DNA of 64,000 bases from Callaeas wilsoni (GCA_013398955.1 VWPU01004158.1:1-64000); one strand, 5' to 3'; positions 1-13,545 are shown, counted from the first letter of the stretch. Program-made: numbers and translations. Notes: generated by a model from the letters alone, not told the origin.

Positions 1-122
1 GGCAAGGCAAGGCAGGGCAAGGCGGGGAGCGCACCGCGCTGCGCTCCGCGCGGATCTCCGCGCACCGCACGTGGCGCTGCGGCGAGGAGGGGAGAGAGGA
101 GTCAAGCCGAGCCTGCGGAAAG
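1..122 (+). other. STXBP6: Candidate non-coding exon 1 of STXBP6 (3' end)
   Basis: Within the CpG island the best donor-like site I see is AAG|GTGGGC at 122/123. If it is used, the exon 1 sequence ending at 122 would be 5' UTR, because the exon that carries the start codon has its own in-frame stop just before the ATG. Other donor-like sites exist in the island, for example near 391-394. The start is unknown and may lie left of the window. The leftmost bases are a short (GGCAA)-like direct repeat. This is inference from splice consensus and gene order, without transcript evidence. Confidence 0.35.
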
Positions 123-720
123 GTGGGCGTGGGGGCGGTGGACGCCGTGCTGCGGGTCGCGGTGGCCGTGGGGTGGGCAGGGGCGATGTGCCCATCGGCT
201 CCCTCGGTGGTGCGCCGCGTCCGCCCCGTTGGTGCTGCCGGCTGCACGGCGCCCGCGGGCGGAGCTCTCGGAGGGAGCGCGGCAGCGAGTTGGCGATTAA
301 CTCCGCGGTGGCGTCCTCCGCTCCGGCACGGCGCCGGGACCTCCTGGGCGTCCCGGGGCTGCTGGGCCGAGGCAGCCGAGTTTGCACCCCGGGGGTAGGC
401 GGCCGTTCCCGTGGGCGGGGGCGGCCGCTGCCGGAGCTGCGGAGCTCCGCCGAGCGCCGTCTGCGGCGCGGCTGGGGCGAGGCGGGCGGTGCGTCCGGCA
501 GCGCAGCCCTTCAGCCCTCGCCCTCGGAGGCTGTGGGACCGGGAGGGTCCCGGCCCTGGCCCTGCAGCCGCCCCCCGGCACAGGAGGCTTTGCTCTGACA
601 CCGGCCCCGAAGTCTGCGCTGCCGGGAGCCGCTGGTGCAGCCCGGCCGTGGTTGGTCCCTGTCGACCATCCTCGGGAGGTTCTGCGGGTGGTGAAGAGCA
701 GCACAGAACCGGCCAGTAAA
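1..720. promoter_or_regulatory. STXBP6: CpG island, probable STXBP6 promoter
   Basis: The first ~720 bases are strongly GC-rich and packed with CpG, unlike the CpG-poor AT-leaning DNA that starts abruptly near 720. GC-box-like motifs are visible around 412-425 and 481-488, and I see no TATA box. CpG islands of this kind mark vertebrate promoters. The only gene recognised to the right on the + strand is STXBP6, whose start-codon exon lies 39 kb downstream, so this is most simply its promoter plus 5' UTR exon. The island may extend left of the window, and the transcription start cannot be placed from sequence. Long reading frames across it (for example 71-598) are Arg/Gly/Pro-rich, exist on both strands, and are expected by chance where stop codons are rare. 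Confidence 0.75.
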
Positions 721-722
721 CC

Positions 723-3700
723 TTAAGCAGATTTACTGGTCCCCTTCCAACACGATGTTTCGGGAGTAACCTTGACAGTCCCGTGAAACGGCCACCACCA
801 CCTTTCCTGCCTTCTGTTTGAGCCCGCTTTGCTGATGGAAAAGTAAAATCTGCCATAGCTTTCGTCATTATCCACTTATTTTGTGCTGATGCTGGTGAAA
901 TCTGAAGTTCAAGGAAATATTTACCATTATTTAGGAAATGTGTTACTCTTTTTTCATCATATTTTGCCCCCATCAAACAGAGGAGCTTATGTTTAAGGAA
1001 TTACATCACTTCACAAATCCCTGTATCTTCCTCTAAATATAAACTGTCTTTTAGGATGTCTTCGACTTGGCTGTTTTCCTTTTGTGAGTCAGAGCTAGTG
1101 TTACTGCTTTTCATTGCTTGAACAGGCTCCACAGACCCATGACACCTCTCTTAAGAGTTTAAAGAGTTGTTGCTCATGTGATGGGGATCATCTGGCAACT
1201 CTGCTTAACGTTACTGAGGCAGACAGGACCTTTTCCATCCTGAAATACTGGAAGATGACAATAAGGTATCTTGATTCTCTTTTGATTATGATGTCTAATC
1301 AATGCTGCAGTAGCTAACTGTAGGGAAGGTCTCTGACTTGCCATCTGTTGTAAGGGAGGAGTAAGCAGAGGGTAGGGAAGTTGTATCTTGCTGGTAATGC
1401 ATTGAGTTAGCAGCTCAGGGGTTTCTTTTTCACATCTGTAGTTTCCAAGCACACGTTACTCCTGATTTTTTCTGTAATTGTAGTAAGTTATTTTAATGAG
1501 GCCCTAAGAACTCAAAATGTAAACAACACAGAATAAATACTTGTGGTAGTTTGAGTACAAGTCATCATAATGGGGAGTTGGGGATTATTTTTTTCCCCCC
1601 ACACTCTGTGAATAGGAATTTACAGCTTCTTGCCCCTAGGAAGAATGTTCCCCTGGGGCTAATGTTAGTCTGCTTGGTAAATACTTGAAAAAGTCACTTT
1701 CAGTTAAATGTTTAAGGCCTTTCTGCTTGAGGGAATGCAGTTATCTTGTAGTCATACCACCCTAATTTCCCTTCTAATACTCTTGATTTTCTGTAGGACT
1801 ACGCCTTAAAAGTTGCATGGCACCTTTAAAAATGCACTAAGGTAAAAAAATGAAAATAAAAAGTACTGTAACGTTTTGAGTGTAGAGTGAAAGCACCATT
1901 TTGGGAGTTAGCCCAATCACCATTTTGTGATAGCTTCCTCAGGTGAAGGAATTCCCAGGTGGAAAAAAAAAGGCTGTGAAGAATTGTGCAGTGGCAAGTA
2001 AGGTGTATCTTACCCTTGAGTAAGAGTGTTTGCTGTGGTGACTGAGATTTCTGTTAACTTGCACATGTTGATTTCTCGTCTCTGTTTCATTTATCTTCAA
2101 GTTTCTGAGTGTCTCCTAGACATGGTCTGGATATGAACATGTAGAGTCAGGGAAGTGTGATGATAACATCGTGGTGTGAGCTATAGAAGGATGGAAGAAA
2201 AGTACTTTACATTTTTTTTTTCCTTCCAGATTTATGTTGAGATCACCTCAGTCCTGTGTGCATAGGGGATTTTTAGACAGTGAAGATAATATAAACCATT
2301 TATAAAGTCCTCAGTATGAAAGGTTTTTTCTTCCCTCCTAGTTGAATATTTTTTCTTTGTAACACTTAAGGCTACTTATACTAGAAATTCACTTTTTAAG
2401 GAAGATGAATTCATTAATAGATACTTCTTGCATTTATAGTGTTGTTACTAGACTGAAGCATACATTTTAGAAAACTTAAAAATACCTTTTAAAAAAAATG
2501 CAGCTTATAAGACTATATGGGATAAGATGTCGTCTGTTTTATTATGAATAAAATTCTATGAAATGCCAACTCTGTAAAATAATAGCTGTTAGTCTCCTTT
2601 GGGGAGAAGCATGCTGTCTAAGTAATAGTGCATTTGTTCCTTCTTTGTTCTTTCCTTGTAACTTAATGTCTATTTGCAGTGTCCAGCTGGTAAGCTAACA
2701 TTGCCAAGGTTGTACAAAAATGTTTTAATCATGAGTTTGGAAGCCTCTGTTTGGATAATGTGATGGTAACACAAACTTGTCTTCTGTTTTTAACCAAGCA
2801 GGAATGCTATAGCTAACATGTGTGCAGAGAAAAATCAAGTCCTTCAATGGAGCACTTAATTTGCCTAGTCCTAGATTGGTGGTCTCTAGTGATGTTGGGG
2901 ATTTAAAAAAATGGATGAACTAAAAAGCCTTGGTATTAATTTATATTGTAGCCAGACATGCCAGTGAATTCATTAATACACTTTTGCATCTGACTGCAGC
3001 TAGTTTAACTGTATAGAAGCATGTTTAAATTTAGGCTTTTGGTTTGCCTGTTTCTCATTCTGAGTCAGGACATGCAAACTAGAATGTATCTAGTATTTTA
3101 TTAGTGCTGATAAACATTGCTTGATTGTTTACAGTTTCTTGCTGTGTAGCATTCTTTGGTTGTACAGATCTTTAACTTATCCCCAACAAATTTCTTAAGC
3201 TTGGAGAAAAGGAGAGGCAAATAGTAATAATAATTCGAAACAAGAAATATGTTAACAAGAGAAGAGACTATTGGTTTCCCTGCCTAAATGATGTCATAGA
3301 ACATTTAGGCTGTGGTGTGCAGGGAGGAACTCTGGTTTTAGGGGAGTGGGAGGAAGGACGTTGCCTCTTACTACCTTTTTTTTTTCCCTCCTCTGGGTAA
3401 TTGCTATCGCAGAAATGAATAATGATTTCTCAAAGCAAATGCATTTCTGAGGCTATATATAGCAGAAATAAACTCATGAAATGTTTTCACTGGGGAACTG
3501 AGGGCCAGAGAGAGATCAGACCATTTAACAAAATCATTGTATTCAAACTCTTTGAAAACTGCCAGTATCCTTTTCCATCCTGAAAATCCTTTTTCCAGTA
3601 GTCCATTTTCTTTTTCCAGTATGCGTTTGTTGGAGGCCCAGTTGACTTTTGGCATGTTATTCATTGTGATGCTCTAGAGCTCACAGTTGATCATTAAGCT

Positions 3701-6020
3701 GCCTTTTTTCCATCTTAAGCTTAGGCAGACATCCTCTGCACGTCAGGTTTTTGACACAGACAGTGCTGTGGGGGGCCTCTTTGTCCTAAGTATAAAAGAT
3801 GCCTTTGTAAATGGGATTGCATGGCTGTGAGTTAGGTTGATATATTACATATTCCTACTTTCCCTTTCATAATTTTTCTTGGCAGATAGTTTTGGGAAAG
3901 GATTCCTGCTGTGCTGAAGTGCTGCAGGTCTGGGAGCAGTTTGGACTGTAATGTTCCTGGAAGGGTGGGCTGTGTTCTGTACAAGATAGCACTTGTGCTG
4001 GATTTCTGATGCTTGAAAGACCTAGGTTTATGTGTGTGTGTGTTGTCAGTTTCAGACTTTTATATGTAGATAACAGTGGTAATCTACTGTCAGCAGCCCC
4101 AAGGGAAAAAATCGAGACATTTCTGTTCTGTAGCATTTTGATTTCCTTAATAAAACAGGAGCATTGTGGGAGTTCAGGGTTGCTCAGTGGTGCAGAATTC
4201 TTACCAGTGGCTATGAATACAAGTTATTAAAAGTTATACTGTCGTGACCTGTGGATTAAAGTCCAGCACTAAAAAACCTGAACTTGTTTTTTTTTTCCTT
4301 TTAAACTTGATTCTGGTCTTACTGTAGACATGAGAATGGTGCCAGATCCAGGAATCCTTTTTTTAATTTTCTTCTTCTGCCTTTACTATCTTGTGTGTTT
4401 TTAAACTTCAGACACTTTCACTTCATTATCTCTTCCTAGAGCTTGCACATGTTTTTTTATATATGTGAAGTTTCTAAGTAGTGTAAAACACAATGTGTAA
4501 TTACAGACAGATCTGTTAATGATAGGGGAAACCCCAAGATTCCGTATATCTGTATGAAGCACTTAGGATGGAGAGACTTTACAAAACAGGTTTCCGGATA
4601 GGTTGAGTTTTTCTTTTCTGTGCATAAAATAGTACAATTAAACCTGTAACAGTAATAAATAATAAACTTGTTTTGGATTAGATTTCCATATAAGAAGTTA
4701 GCATACTCCTACTTGAGTTAAACTGAGCCATGGTTAAATTACTAGCATTCTGCTGCTGTGGAAACAATTCCTTTTTCTTGACACATCACCGTAAGATAAA
4801 AGTGGAAATGTAACTCTTGTAAAATTTGGTGCTTGCCCGCAATTCATCTGCAAAAAATAAATAGTTATAATTTCTTCTTGCTAACTGTGCTGGCCAACAA
4901 GTTTGTTATTTATACATTTTGGTTTTGGGACTCCTTTTCACAAGCCATTCTGTGCTATGCATGCAGGCTGTTTTAGAAAACACTCTTCTGTACCTTGCAA
5001 ATACTTGCTTAGAGAACCAAAACAGTAATTCTCTAACTTTACTTAGAGGTTTTTTTCAGGGTTGTTGAGGTGCAAAATTGAAAAGTAATCTAATTTTGTT
5101 TCTACCTTTCCGCTTGCTAGTGTGTTTAGGAGGAGGGGAAGAACAAACAACTGGCCATATGCAGTATACACTTGGAAAACTCCCTCTTGGTAATTAATAG
5201 AAATTCTAGGATGTTCATGAGCTTCTTCTTGAATTGTTTGCCTTTATGGACCATTATCTGAGCATATCAACTTCCTGTATTCATTTTAAGGGACACAATG
5301 CTCAGTTCAGCATAGTTAATCATATATGGAAAGAAAGAAAGAATGTGATCAGTTATTGACAGATTGGAATTACGCAGTTAGAGTGAGTTCCTGTTAGTTC
5401 ATTTATTTCCTTGAGCTTGTATGGCAGGTTCCTGACAGTGTAATAAAATGTCCCAAGTGCTCTGATATGCCCAGAGGTTAGTGATTAGTCTGTTAGCACC
5501 TCTGTGACTTTAATATAAACACGGCAGATAGTTTTTTGAAGTGACAGTTTGTTCAGTGTAGGTTAACAATCAGCTCTACCCTCTGACAACAAACACTTGT
5601 TAGTCAGTAGGACTCCGTGCTGGGGCCTTAGGCTTTCAGGCAGCAAGAAGTGGAGAAAGGATGGATGCTCAGAGATGTGCTCTGCTCCTGCCTGACAGTG
5701 CAAAGGGGCTTCTTTCTGGCTTCCCGGTGGCCATCAGTTCCTTGCTGGTAGGAATCCACTGCCAGTGGGCTCTGTACCTGAGCCTTTGCCACTTTTTTTC
5801 ATTGAGTGAAAGTTACAAGATTCAGAGAGACAAAAGTGTCTGGTGTCTTTCCATAGGAAAGGGCCAACAAAAAGCTTGTATTCAGCTGCCCTTAGTGTCT
5901 TAAGGACAGATTTAGAGGTAGATGTTGAAACTCCAAATTCACAACTCAGTTTTGTCATTTTAAAATTCAGAGATTGCCTGAAGGAAGCAGTCTGACTTTA
6001 AAATACAAACCCCCCAGGAG
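723..6020. other. Intronic DNA, no gene seen
   Basis: Unique AT-leaning sequence with short T and A runs, a small (TG)n run near 4030-4044 and a GAAA-type run near 5329-5342. All reading frames here are short and unrecognised. I see no RNA gene or transposon that I can name. Confidence 0.5.
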
Positions 6021-6070
6021 ATCACAGAACTGTAGAACAGCTGAGTTTGGATGGGACCTCTGGAAGTTCC
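6021..6070 (-). mobile_element. CR1 LINE, 3' end fragment
   Basis: The stretch starting ATCACAGAACTGTAGAACAG and running to GGGACCTCTGGAAGTT matches the reverse complement of the CR1 3' end, which normally opens with repeated ATCATAGAAT-like octamers followed by a TTGGAAGGGACC segment. Only about 50 bp survive. CR1 elements are 5'-truncated non-LTR retrotransposons, so short 3' pieces like this are the usual form. Confidence 0.75.
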
Positions 6071-6133
6071 TTTTTACAGTTTTATTATACCATTCTCTTT
6101 AGGAGAAAAGCTGTGCTAAGCTTAGCTTTTTTT

Positions 6134-6246
6134 GGGACAGTGCTCGCGGGCCCATGGTGTGATTCTTGGGGTTGTCTGTGCAAGGCCAGGAGTTTGACTT
6201 CATGATCTTTAAGGGTCCATTCCAACTCAGGATGTTCTGTGATTTG
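6134..6246 (+). mobile_element. CR1 LINE, 3' end fragment
   Basis: The segment containing CATGGTGTGATTCTTGGGG, then GGCCAGGAGTTTGACTT and ending TTCCAACTCAGGATGTTCTG matches the CR1 3' UTR in the sense direction. It faces away from the antisense CR1 tail at 6021-6070, so two independent insertions lie tail to head within 230 bp. It is about 110 bp long and diverged. Confidence 0.85.
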
Positions 6247-9200
6247 GTTTGGGAGATGTAGAAAGGAAATTGCAGCTTGTAAATGTAGAGGCTCACTAGT
6301 GTGAGGGAATATCATACAAAGAAGACTTTGTTTTGTAAGCAGACAGCTGAGTGAAGTCAGAGGCACATTCACAGATGGAATGGAGTTCCTGGTTACTGGA
6401 ACTGAATTTTTCCTAACTTACATTTTTTTGAGCCTTAAATGGGGACCTTTTCAGAACCATCTTACATTGTGCCCAAGCTATTAATTTTTGTCTCAATTAG
6501 TACAGAATTTCAGTTTCAGTATAAACACTCTCAATATGTTCTTTGAAGAAGCATTATTCTTGACTGATTTTAGTGAAAATCTGAACTTAAGAAAATTAAT
6601 GTGTCAATTGTTTATTTAAAACATTGGTTTTACTGTAGCCTGTGTGCATTTGCAGCTGTTCAGAAGTGACTGTCAGAGGAGCAAAGAATGATTCAACAGC
6701 ATATGAAGTGCTGGATGCTTCCCACATTATTGGTAATGTATGATCTGTATTTGAAAAATGTAAACAAGACTGAGTATTTACATGTTTTAGATTTTTTTTT
6801 CTGGGTGACAGACTAGTTTGACTATAATATCAGACTGAGGTTGCTCCACATTATGGTATTTGGATCACTTTCAGTTTACCGGGGCCTGAAATACGCATAC
6901 AGAAATTCACAATGAAAGTATGTGTTTTGAAGGTTCTGATTTAACTTAACTCCTATGGAATCTGAAGGCTGTAGCTGACTTCACTGGGACCTGAACAGAG
7001 CAGGTAGGCATGCTTTGTCCCATGGAGTTGCTCTCCTTTTCTGTCTCCTATGCATTTAGTAAGGCTTCAGATGTTCCTTTAGTATGTAACTGCAGGACTA
7101 AGGTAATGCGTTTCTTAGATGCTAAGACATAGTTAAAGTATTTAATCTATTGTTTAAATACCCAAATACAAGATTAAAGATTTGCCGTAGGTGATCAGTT
7201 GTACCTTGCAATGTTGTTAATTAAGCTGCACTTAGAGACGGATCACATTTGTGGTTCAGTCTGGGCTTGAAGCTAGAGTCTTTTATGTCAGCTCTGCATT
7301 GACTTGTGAGTTAATGCTGTCTACTTAGGCACCTGATTATCTCCTGACCTGAGGTGTCCACATTTCCCGTCTAGTCAGTGGAAGGAGTTGAAAGCCTTGG
7401 GGGCATGAATCACAGCATTGTAGTGTTTCACAAAATAGTAATGACATTACTTCAGTAAGCAGTGTTAAAAAGCATGAGCAGAAATAACTTTTATGTGAGT
7501 TGGGAGTAAGGCACTACAATTTTGTGACTACTGTGTTAGCTGAAGCTAGCTGTGTCTGTTGGGTTACACCCCATTTACACATCTTGAAACACCACTGTCC
7601 CTGCATGCCCCAGTTTGCCAAGGTCATACTGAATTGTGGATGGTTCTTGTCCCCAGCCCAGGGAATCAGTTGCATGGGGGTATCTCTTGAGAAAGCTTTG
7701 GGAAGGTAAGCTGAATGATTATCTGTGAAATTTTTCAGGAGGAAGTTAGGACCTCTAACTTACTTTAATATTTGATGGAATCTGAAATATGACATTTAAT
7801 GTCTTAAAATAAAAGTAAATTCTTTGTGTCCAATGTGATATTTTAACTCAGAGGCCTTATCTGACCAAAGGCTAATGTGACAGCCTTTAAAGGATTAGAA
7901 ACCAGTGTGCCTATACCTCGATTAAGGAATTTAGTAGATAGGAGCTGTGTATAGGGCACCTTCAGATCCTCATAAGAATTACATAAAAGACTAGTTTCAG
8001 GTTCTGTTTGGTTGGTAGACAATGTTTCATTTTAGGGGACAAAAAGTATGCAATTAAAATATATTAGACTTCAGTAACTTCTAATATTTTTTTTTGTGGT
8101 AAACATTATGCATTTTAACCTCCTAAAAAGAAAACTTCGAAGATAACTAAATCTGGTATATTTCTTAGCTTATGTCACATAACACTGCATTAAACTGCCC
8201 TTTTTTTTTTCTTTCAGTGGTGGTTATTCCTGTGAAAGAGACAGCAGTGTTTTGGAGTGGGAGTATAAGGGCTTATGATGGTTCCAGATGCCTGTGGGTC
8301 CAATTCTACTCCTATTTACTTCTATATAAATCTTCTCATTTATTCTTGTAGAAATGACTGCTTATTTGTGAAAGTGGGCAGGTCTGGGCTGAGGCAAGGC
8401 TTGATCCCGTTGTCCTTGGAGTTCATTAACAGTGCTTCTGCATTCCTGTTAAGGGGGTGATAAGACCATGTTTGCAACTCTGCTTTCTATTCCTCTGCAC
8501 TAGTTTATTAGGGAGCTGGTTTGGTTTTCTGGATGTTTGGGTAAAGAAAACTGGGAATTCTCCAGTAGTATCAGACACTTGTTTATTTCATGTTTGTCAC
8601 CTATGGAAGCTTGTGAAGAAGGACATAGTCAAGATGCTGACATAGCTTATGATTAGTTGCTTGTTTCAAACAGTAATGGCTGATGTCTTCAAATCTTAAC
8701 TTGAAAATACTGACTGGTTTTGTGCGTGAAACTAGTCTTGTTATTCATTCAAAAGCTAAATGTGCCATTTTTTGGGTTTTTTTTTGTATTCCGCTTGGTT
8801 ACAGTGAAAAGTGCAGGAATAGACTGTCTTTGCCAGTGACCCAGGTACCACTTTGGGTGCTAAGTGAGGCTTCCTTACAGCTCTCTCTGAGCAGTGATCA
8901 AGCTGAAGGATGCAGTTGTGCAGCCCTGTAACACTGACCTGGTGGTCCCACAGGTGTTTAGCAGATGTGGAACTCTCTCATACATTCATGAGCTGGGTGT
9001 GGTAAACCCTCATTTGCCGCGGAAGGAAATTATCTTAAATGAGTTGTTAAAGGTGATACCTGTGCTAAAACTGTGGTAATAATACATCTTTCTAGTTCCA
9101 TTTTTATAGATTATTGGTGTATCAGACTTCATTTTTATCTTTCAAGCAATTCAGTAAGAAACTTGTAATCAACTCAATGTGCATTTGAAGTCCTCTTGGT

Positions 9201-10532
9201 ATTAAAATTTGTGAATTTATCCCATGGAGAATCTTGCCCAGTGTATAACACAATTATCTTCCCTTTCCAAACCTGTTACTTAGGTTTCTAGAGTAAAAAA
9301 GGCAGTGATGTATATGGACTGTTTTTCTGTCTCTTTCATTGTGCATCTGTTGTGTCTTCCTCTGTGTCTGACATAGTTTGTGCATGTACCCTGCGCATAG
9401 TCTGTGCATGTCTCTGCACAGAAGGAAATGAATTTTCACTGGTGGAGCAATAAAAGCCACCCTTGTGAAGGTGTAGTGTCTGGCTGTTTCGTAAGGAGCT
9501 GGTTTGGTGGCCATGAGCATTTTCTCACTTCCTGCTAGTGACAAAGCACTAACTCCCAGGTTATTTTTCTGTGTTTCCCCCACTATGTGGATTTATTTCA
9601 TGTTCTTACAGCACAGGCTTATCTGAACTTCAGGATATTCCCAGCTTTGACGTGAGTGCTCATACTTATATTTGCCTTTTCATTTAAACATTTCCCCTTC
9701 CTCCCTTTTCAAAAGGGTGGTATGAGGTGAGGTTGACGATTGGTGTCTGTTACGACTAAAAGGGAACCTTGCTTTTCTGATAGAGGGGTAAATACATGAT
9801 TTAGTTTGCAGTTAGAGGAAAATGCTTTTCATTTCACTCAGTGAGCAATGCTGAGGAGGGGATAGTAGGGATCAGAAAAGTGGAATCCAGACTGTGGTAT
9901 AATGTATTGTATATGTTATGCTGAATAAAATTTTCTGAAAATAGAAGAGAGATAGTGTAGGACTTCCAGAAAGTGCAGCAGTCCCCCTAGAAATATGTCT
10001 GTGATGGGAGAAAATGACAGTTCAGTACCTCTGAAACACAGAGAGGTGCAATGAGTTGCCTTCTGAGGTGTGGGAGCTATGGGAGGTATTTATCTGATTA
10101 ATGAACCAGTAGCACTGGTTCGGCTGTCTTCCTTGGACAAGGATTATTCCCATGAGATGGTCTCAGCTGTGTCTAATCTCTGTCTAATCTCACTCTTTGT
10201 TTTCTGCCTTTATAGTTTTGTCTGTTTCTTCCTCATTTCTCACTATTTCTTAGCAACTCTCGTATGCAGTTTTAATCATGAGGCTGTTCTCTTTCAAACC
10301 TCATTTAGCAGTCCCCTGGGACTTCTTAAGAGACTTAATGGGTGTATATTTCTCTGTCATGCATCAGTTTAAACATTAACTTTGGCATCTTTGGTCAAAA
10401 AATGTTGAATAGGGATTGATTTCTCTATCGATAGGTGAGTTCTCACCGTTCTTCATGTTCTTATTTCCTCATGTAAATAATTGTACTTTTCTAGTTTATC
10501 TTAGAAACAAGGTAACTTTTGTGACAAGTAAG
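6247..10532. other. Intronic DNA, no gene seen
   Basis: AT-leaning unique sequence. Short open frames near 7500-7709, 8894-9079 and 10070-10372 have no recognisable domain and no convincing splice context. No transposon recognised. Confidence 0.5.
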
Positions 10533-11371
10533 ATGTGACCCAGATGACTGGAAAAGGGGAAACATTGTGCCTATCTTGAAAAAGGATAGAAAAGAGGATC
10601 TTGGAAGCTACCAACTTGTCAGCCTCACCTCTGTGCCCGAGAAGGTCATGGAACAGATCCTCCTAGAAGCCAGGCTAAGGCACTTGGAGGACAGGAATGT
10701 TACTTGAGTCAGCCAGCACGACTTCACCCAGGGCAAGCCCTGCCTGATCAAGTGGCCTTCTGTGATGGAGTGACTCCTTCACTGGACAAGGAAGGCTACA
10801 GATGTCATTTATGTGGGCCTTTGACATGGTCCTCCCCAACATCCTTCTCTTTAAATTGGAGAGAGAAGGATTTGATGGGTGGACTGTTAAATGAGTAAGA
10901 AATTGGTTGGATGGTCACGTCCAGAGTGTAGTAGCCAATGGCTCAGAGTCCCAAGGGACATCAGTGACAAGTGGTGTCCCTTAGGGATCTGTACTGGGAC
11001 CTGTGTTATTTAGTTTCTTCGTTAATGACATAGAGGGATTGAGTGCACCCTCAGCAGGTTTGCAGATAACATCAAGCTGAGTGGTGTGGTTAACACCCCT
11101 GAAGGATGGGATGCCATCCGGGGGGACCTGGACAAGCTCAAGAAGTGTGCCCATGGGAATCTCAGGAGTTTTAACAAGACCAGGTGCAGGGTGCTGCACC
11201 TGGATCGGGACAACCCCTGGTATCAGCACAGGCTGGAGATGAACAGAGGGAGAGGAGCCCTGGCCAGAAGGACTTGGGGGTACTGGTGGGTGAGAGGCTG
11301 GACATGACCCAGCAATGTGTGCTGGAACCAGATAATCTTTAAAGTCCCTTCCAAACCAAGCCATTCAATAG
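10533..11371 (+). mobile_element. CR1 LINE with decayed reverse transcriptase and internal deletion
   Basis: Conceptual translation across several frames gives CR1 ORF2 reverse transcriptase. Recognisable in order are a DDWK.GNIVPIF-like segment (10543 onward), [17 protein letters not shown] (about 10617-10670), the QHDFTQGKPCL-like segment with its premature stop nearby (10700-10745), SGVP.GSVLGPVLF (10970-11010), and the catalytic FADD box. The box reads F-A-D-N at 11059-11070, so the second Asp is lost, and there are several frameshifts. The body stops near 11318 and jumps directly to the CR1 3' tail (GATAATCTTTAAAGTCCCTT, 11329-11348), so the C-terminal half of ORF2 and most of the 3' UTR are deleted. 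It is 5'-truncated and not mobile. Confidence 0.92.
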
Positions 11372-13545
11372 TGCTGCGGTTCTTGTAGCTTCCATTTCCC
11401 TCTATTTTCAGTTCCACTCCCCTTTCACAACGTTTCTTGTGAGTTGCATACTTTAAATGAAACAACAAAATTATTGATGATAAGGAATGAAAGGTGTTCT
11501 ATAAATGCCACTGTGGTATGTTCTGGATCTTTTCAGATATGTTATTACACTCTGTGACAGAATGTGAAATGTTCCTCACACATTGAGTAGATAATAGCTG
11601 TTATGAATAAATGTTTTTAAATTAACAGAACTGGACAACTTGTTTCTGAATATCTTAAAATGAAAAGCTGGAAGTGTAGATGGAATAAGGAAGGACCTGG
11701 AATTATGTTAGATATGTAGCTAAATGGTTGCTTCTTATTCTGTAGTGGAACAAAAGAAGCCAATGCTTTGCCAGTGCTAAAGGGTGACTGAAAAGAAAAA
11801 GACAAATTTGAAGTGGTGGGTGGTTGTTTGCCTCAGTACAGTGCTGGCAAGTCTAATATATATACTTTAATATGTGCAGAGTATTCTGTATTTAATTAAA
11901 CTTAAAATTTGAGCAATGTACATTCAAAGGCAAGAGAAATGCATCTGTTATCTTTTAATTTTTCATTGAATGGAGCAATTGATTTCAGCGTAGGATTATC
12001 TGTATAGCAAGGTACAGGACACTGAAGGGCTGCTTCCTCTTCTGGTTGGCATTTTTCATTGTTCTAAAATGTCTGAGCACTTTAAGCACAAGTAGTATCT
12101 CTGTTGTACTTCGATTTTTCTATTGTGTTTCTTTAAAATTATTGGCTAAATGTTATCTTTCGTATACATAATTTGTAAATTAATTACATATTTATGTATA
12201 CCTGAGATCTTTGCTTTTTAAGAGGTGAATTTGCATCTCTGCATAACCACATTGTTTTGTTTTTTTTATTTTGGTCTTTGGCCTGAATGGTCATCTCAGG
12301 CAAAAAGCTTTTATTGGAAGATTTTTGGAAGGTTTATTAGCTGTAGATCCTTGCTTGATTCCAGATGGAAATCTTTCAGTTCTCTTATGGTTCCTATGAA
12401 ATTGTTCTTTCCTACAGTAATAAAATAGTCTCTCAAGTAGAAATGATGCTAGAATTGTCAAGCTGAGCGAGCAACTAAAACTAATGAGTTGCAAAGAATT
12501 CCAAGTATGCATCTGGCTATTAGGGCTATACCCACAGTTCTGTGATATCTTTATTTGGGAAAACATGTCTTGCTTTCTTTACTTGCTGTGCAGATGGCCA
12601 TACAAAAGATTGCTCTCTGAAGAAAGAATGAAACATCAGTAGGCATAGTAGCTAAAAGCACAGAAGGCACTTAACTCTTTCTTAATTTCAGAACCTTTCT
12701 CTCTCATGAGGATTTAGAAGCAGCTCTTATAATGATGTAGCTTTTGAGAAATTAGTATCCTTGTAAAAACTGGATGAAAGCCTTTTAAGAAGTTTTAAGA
12801 ACAATATTTGTACCATGTGCTGTGTGCCTATGCTCATGGCTCCTTTATTATAGATGCTGATTTTTACAGAATTGCTTGTCCTTGCAAACCTTTCTGCATG
12901 AAATTTTCTTGGAGATACAGAAGGTTCTCAAATACTAATAGATCCTGTAGTCCATAACACATGTATACTTTGCAAATGAAATGCTTCTTTCTTTTTTCAG
13001 CAAATGGAGTAATGTGAATCCTTTTCCTCCTGCCCCAAATATTTTGGGATATTAACTTTCAAAATGTAATTGACTCCTCTTTTCATATTGAAAACTTTGT
13101 AACGTGTGTACAGGAATAGTAAAAATTTTTGATTACTGCAACCCTGATAATATTCCACTTTTTAAAAAGTGTTAAGTTCTGTTGGAATCTTGAAAGCATA
13201 TGAACTTCTGAAAGACTAGGTTCAGTTACCTTAGTGATGAATGACCAGAAGAAAGCACATGTAGATTCCATTTAGGATGCACTAAGACCCTAATAAGGAT
13301 ATTTTTTAGTGAGTCTCTTCTTTTGAAACTTCCCTGCCTATCTGTATGTACCATGTTTCATTGGTGGCCTCGTTGTACTTGTCAGGCTGAATATAGGCTG
13401 TTAGTTTATTCTGACTCAGCATCACCCCTCAAATATATATTACACATCTGCATTGTATGTAAACTTGCTATTAAAAAAACCCAAACAACTTTTTAATTTT
13501 TCGTGTATCTAGCAGGGCTTGAATTCAGACCTTTGAGTTTCTGGG
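11372..13545. other. Intronic DNA, no gene seen
   Basis: AT-rich unique sequence with no recognised repeat or gene. The antisense frame at 12291-12566 has no recognisable domain. Confidence 0.5.

Noticed and set aside
71..598. 175-codon frame in the CpG island
   Set aside because: Arg/Gly/Pro/Ala-rich, with equally long frames in other frames and on the other strand; GC-rich DNA simply lacks stop codons. The real gene's start codon exon is at 39821.
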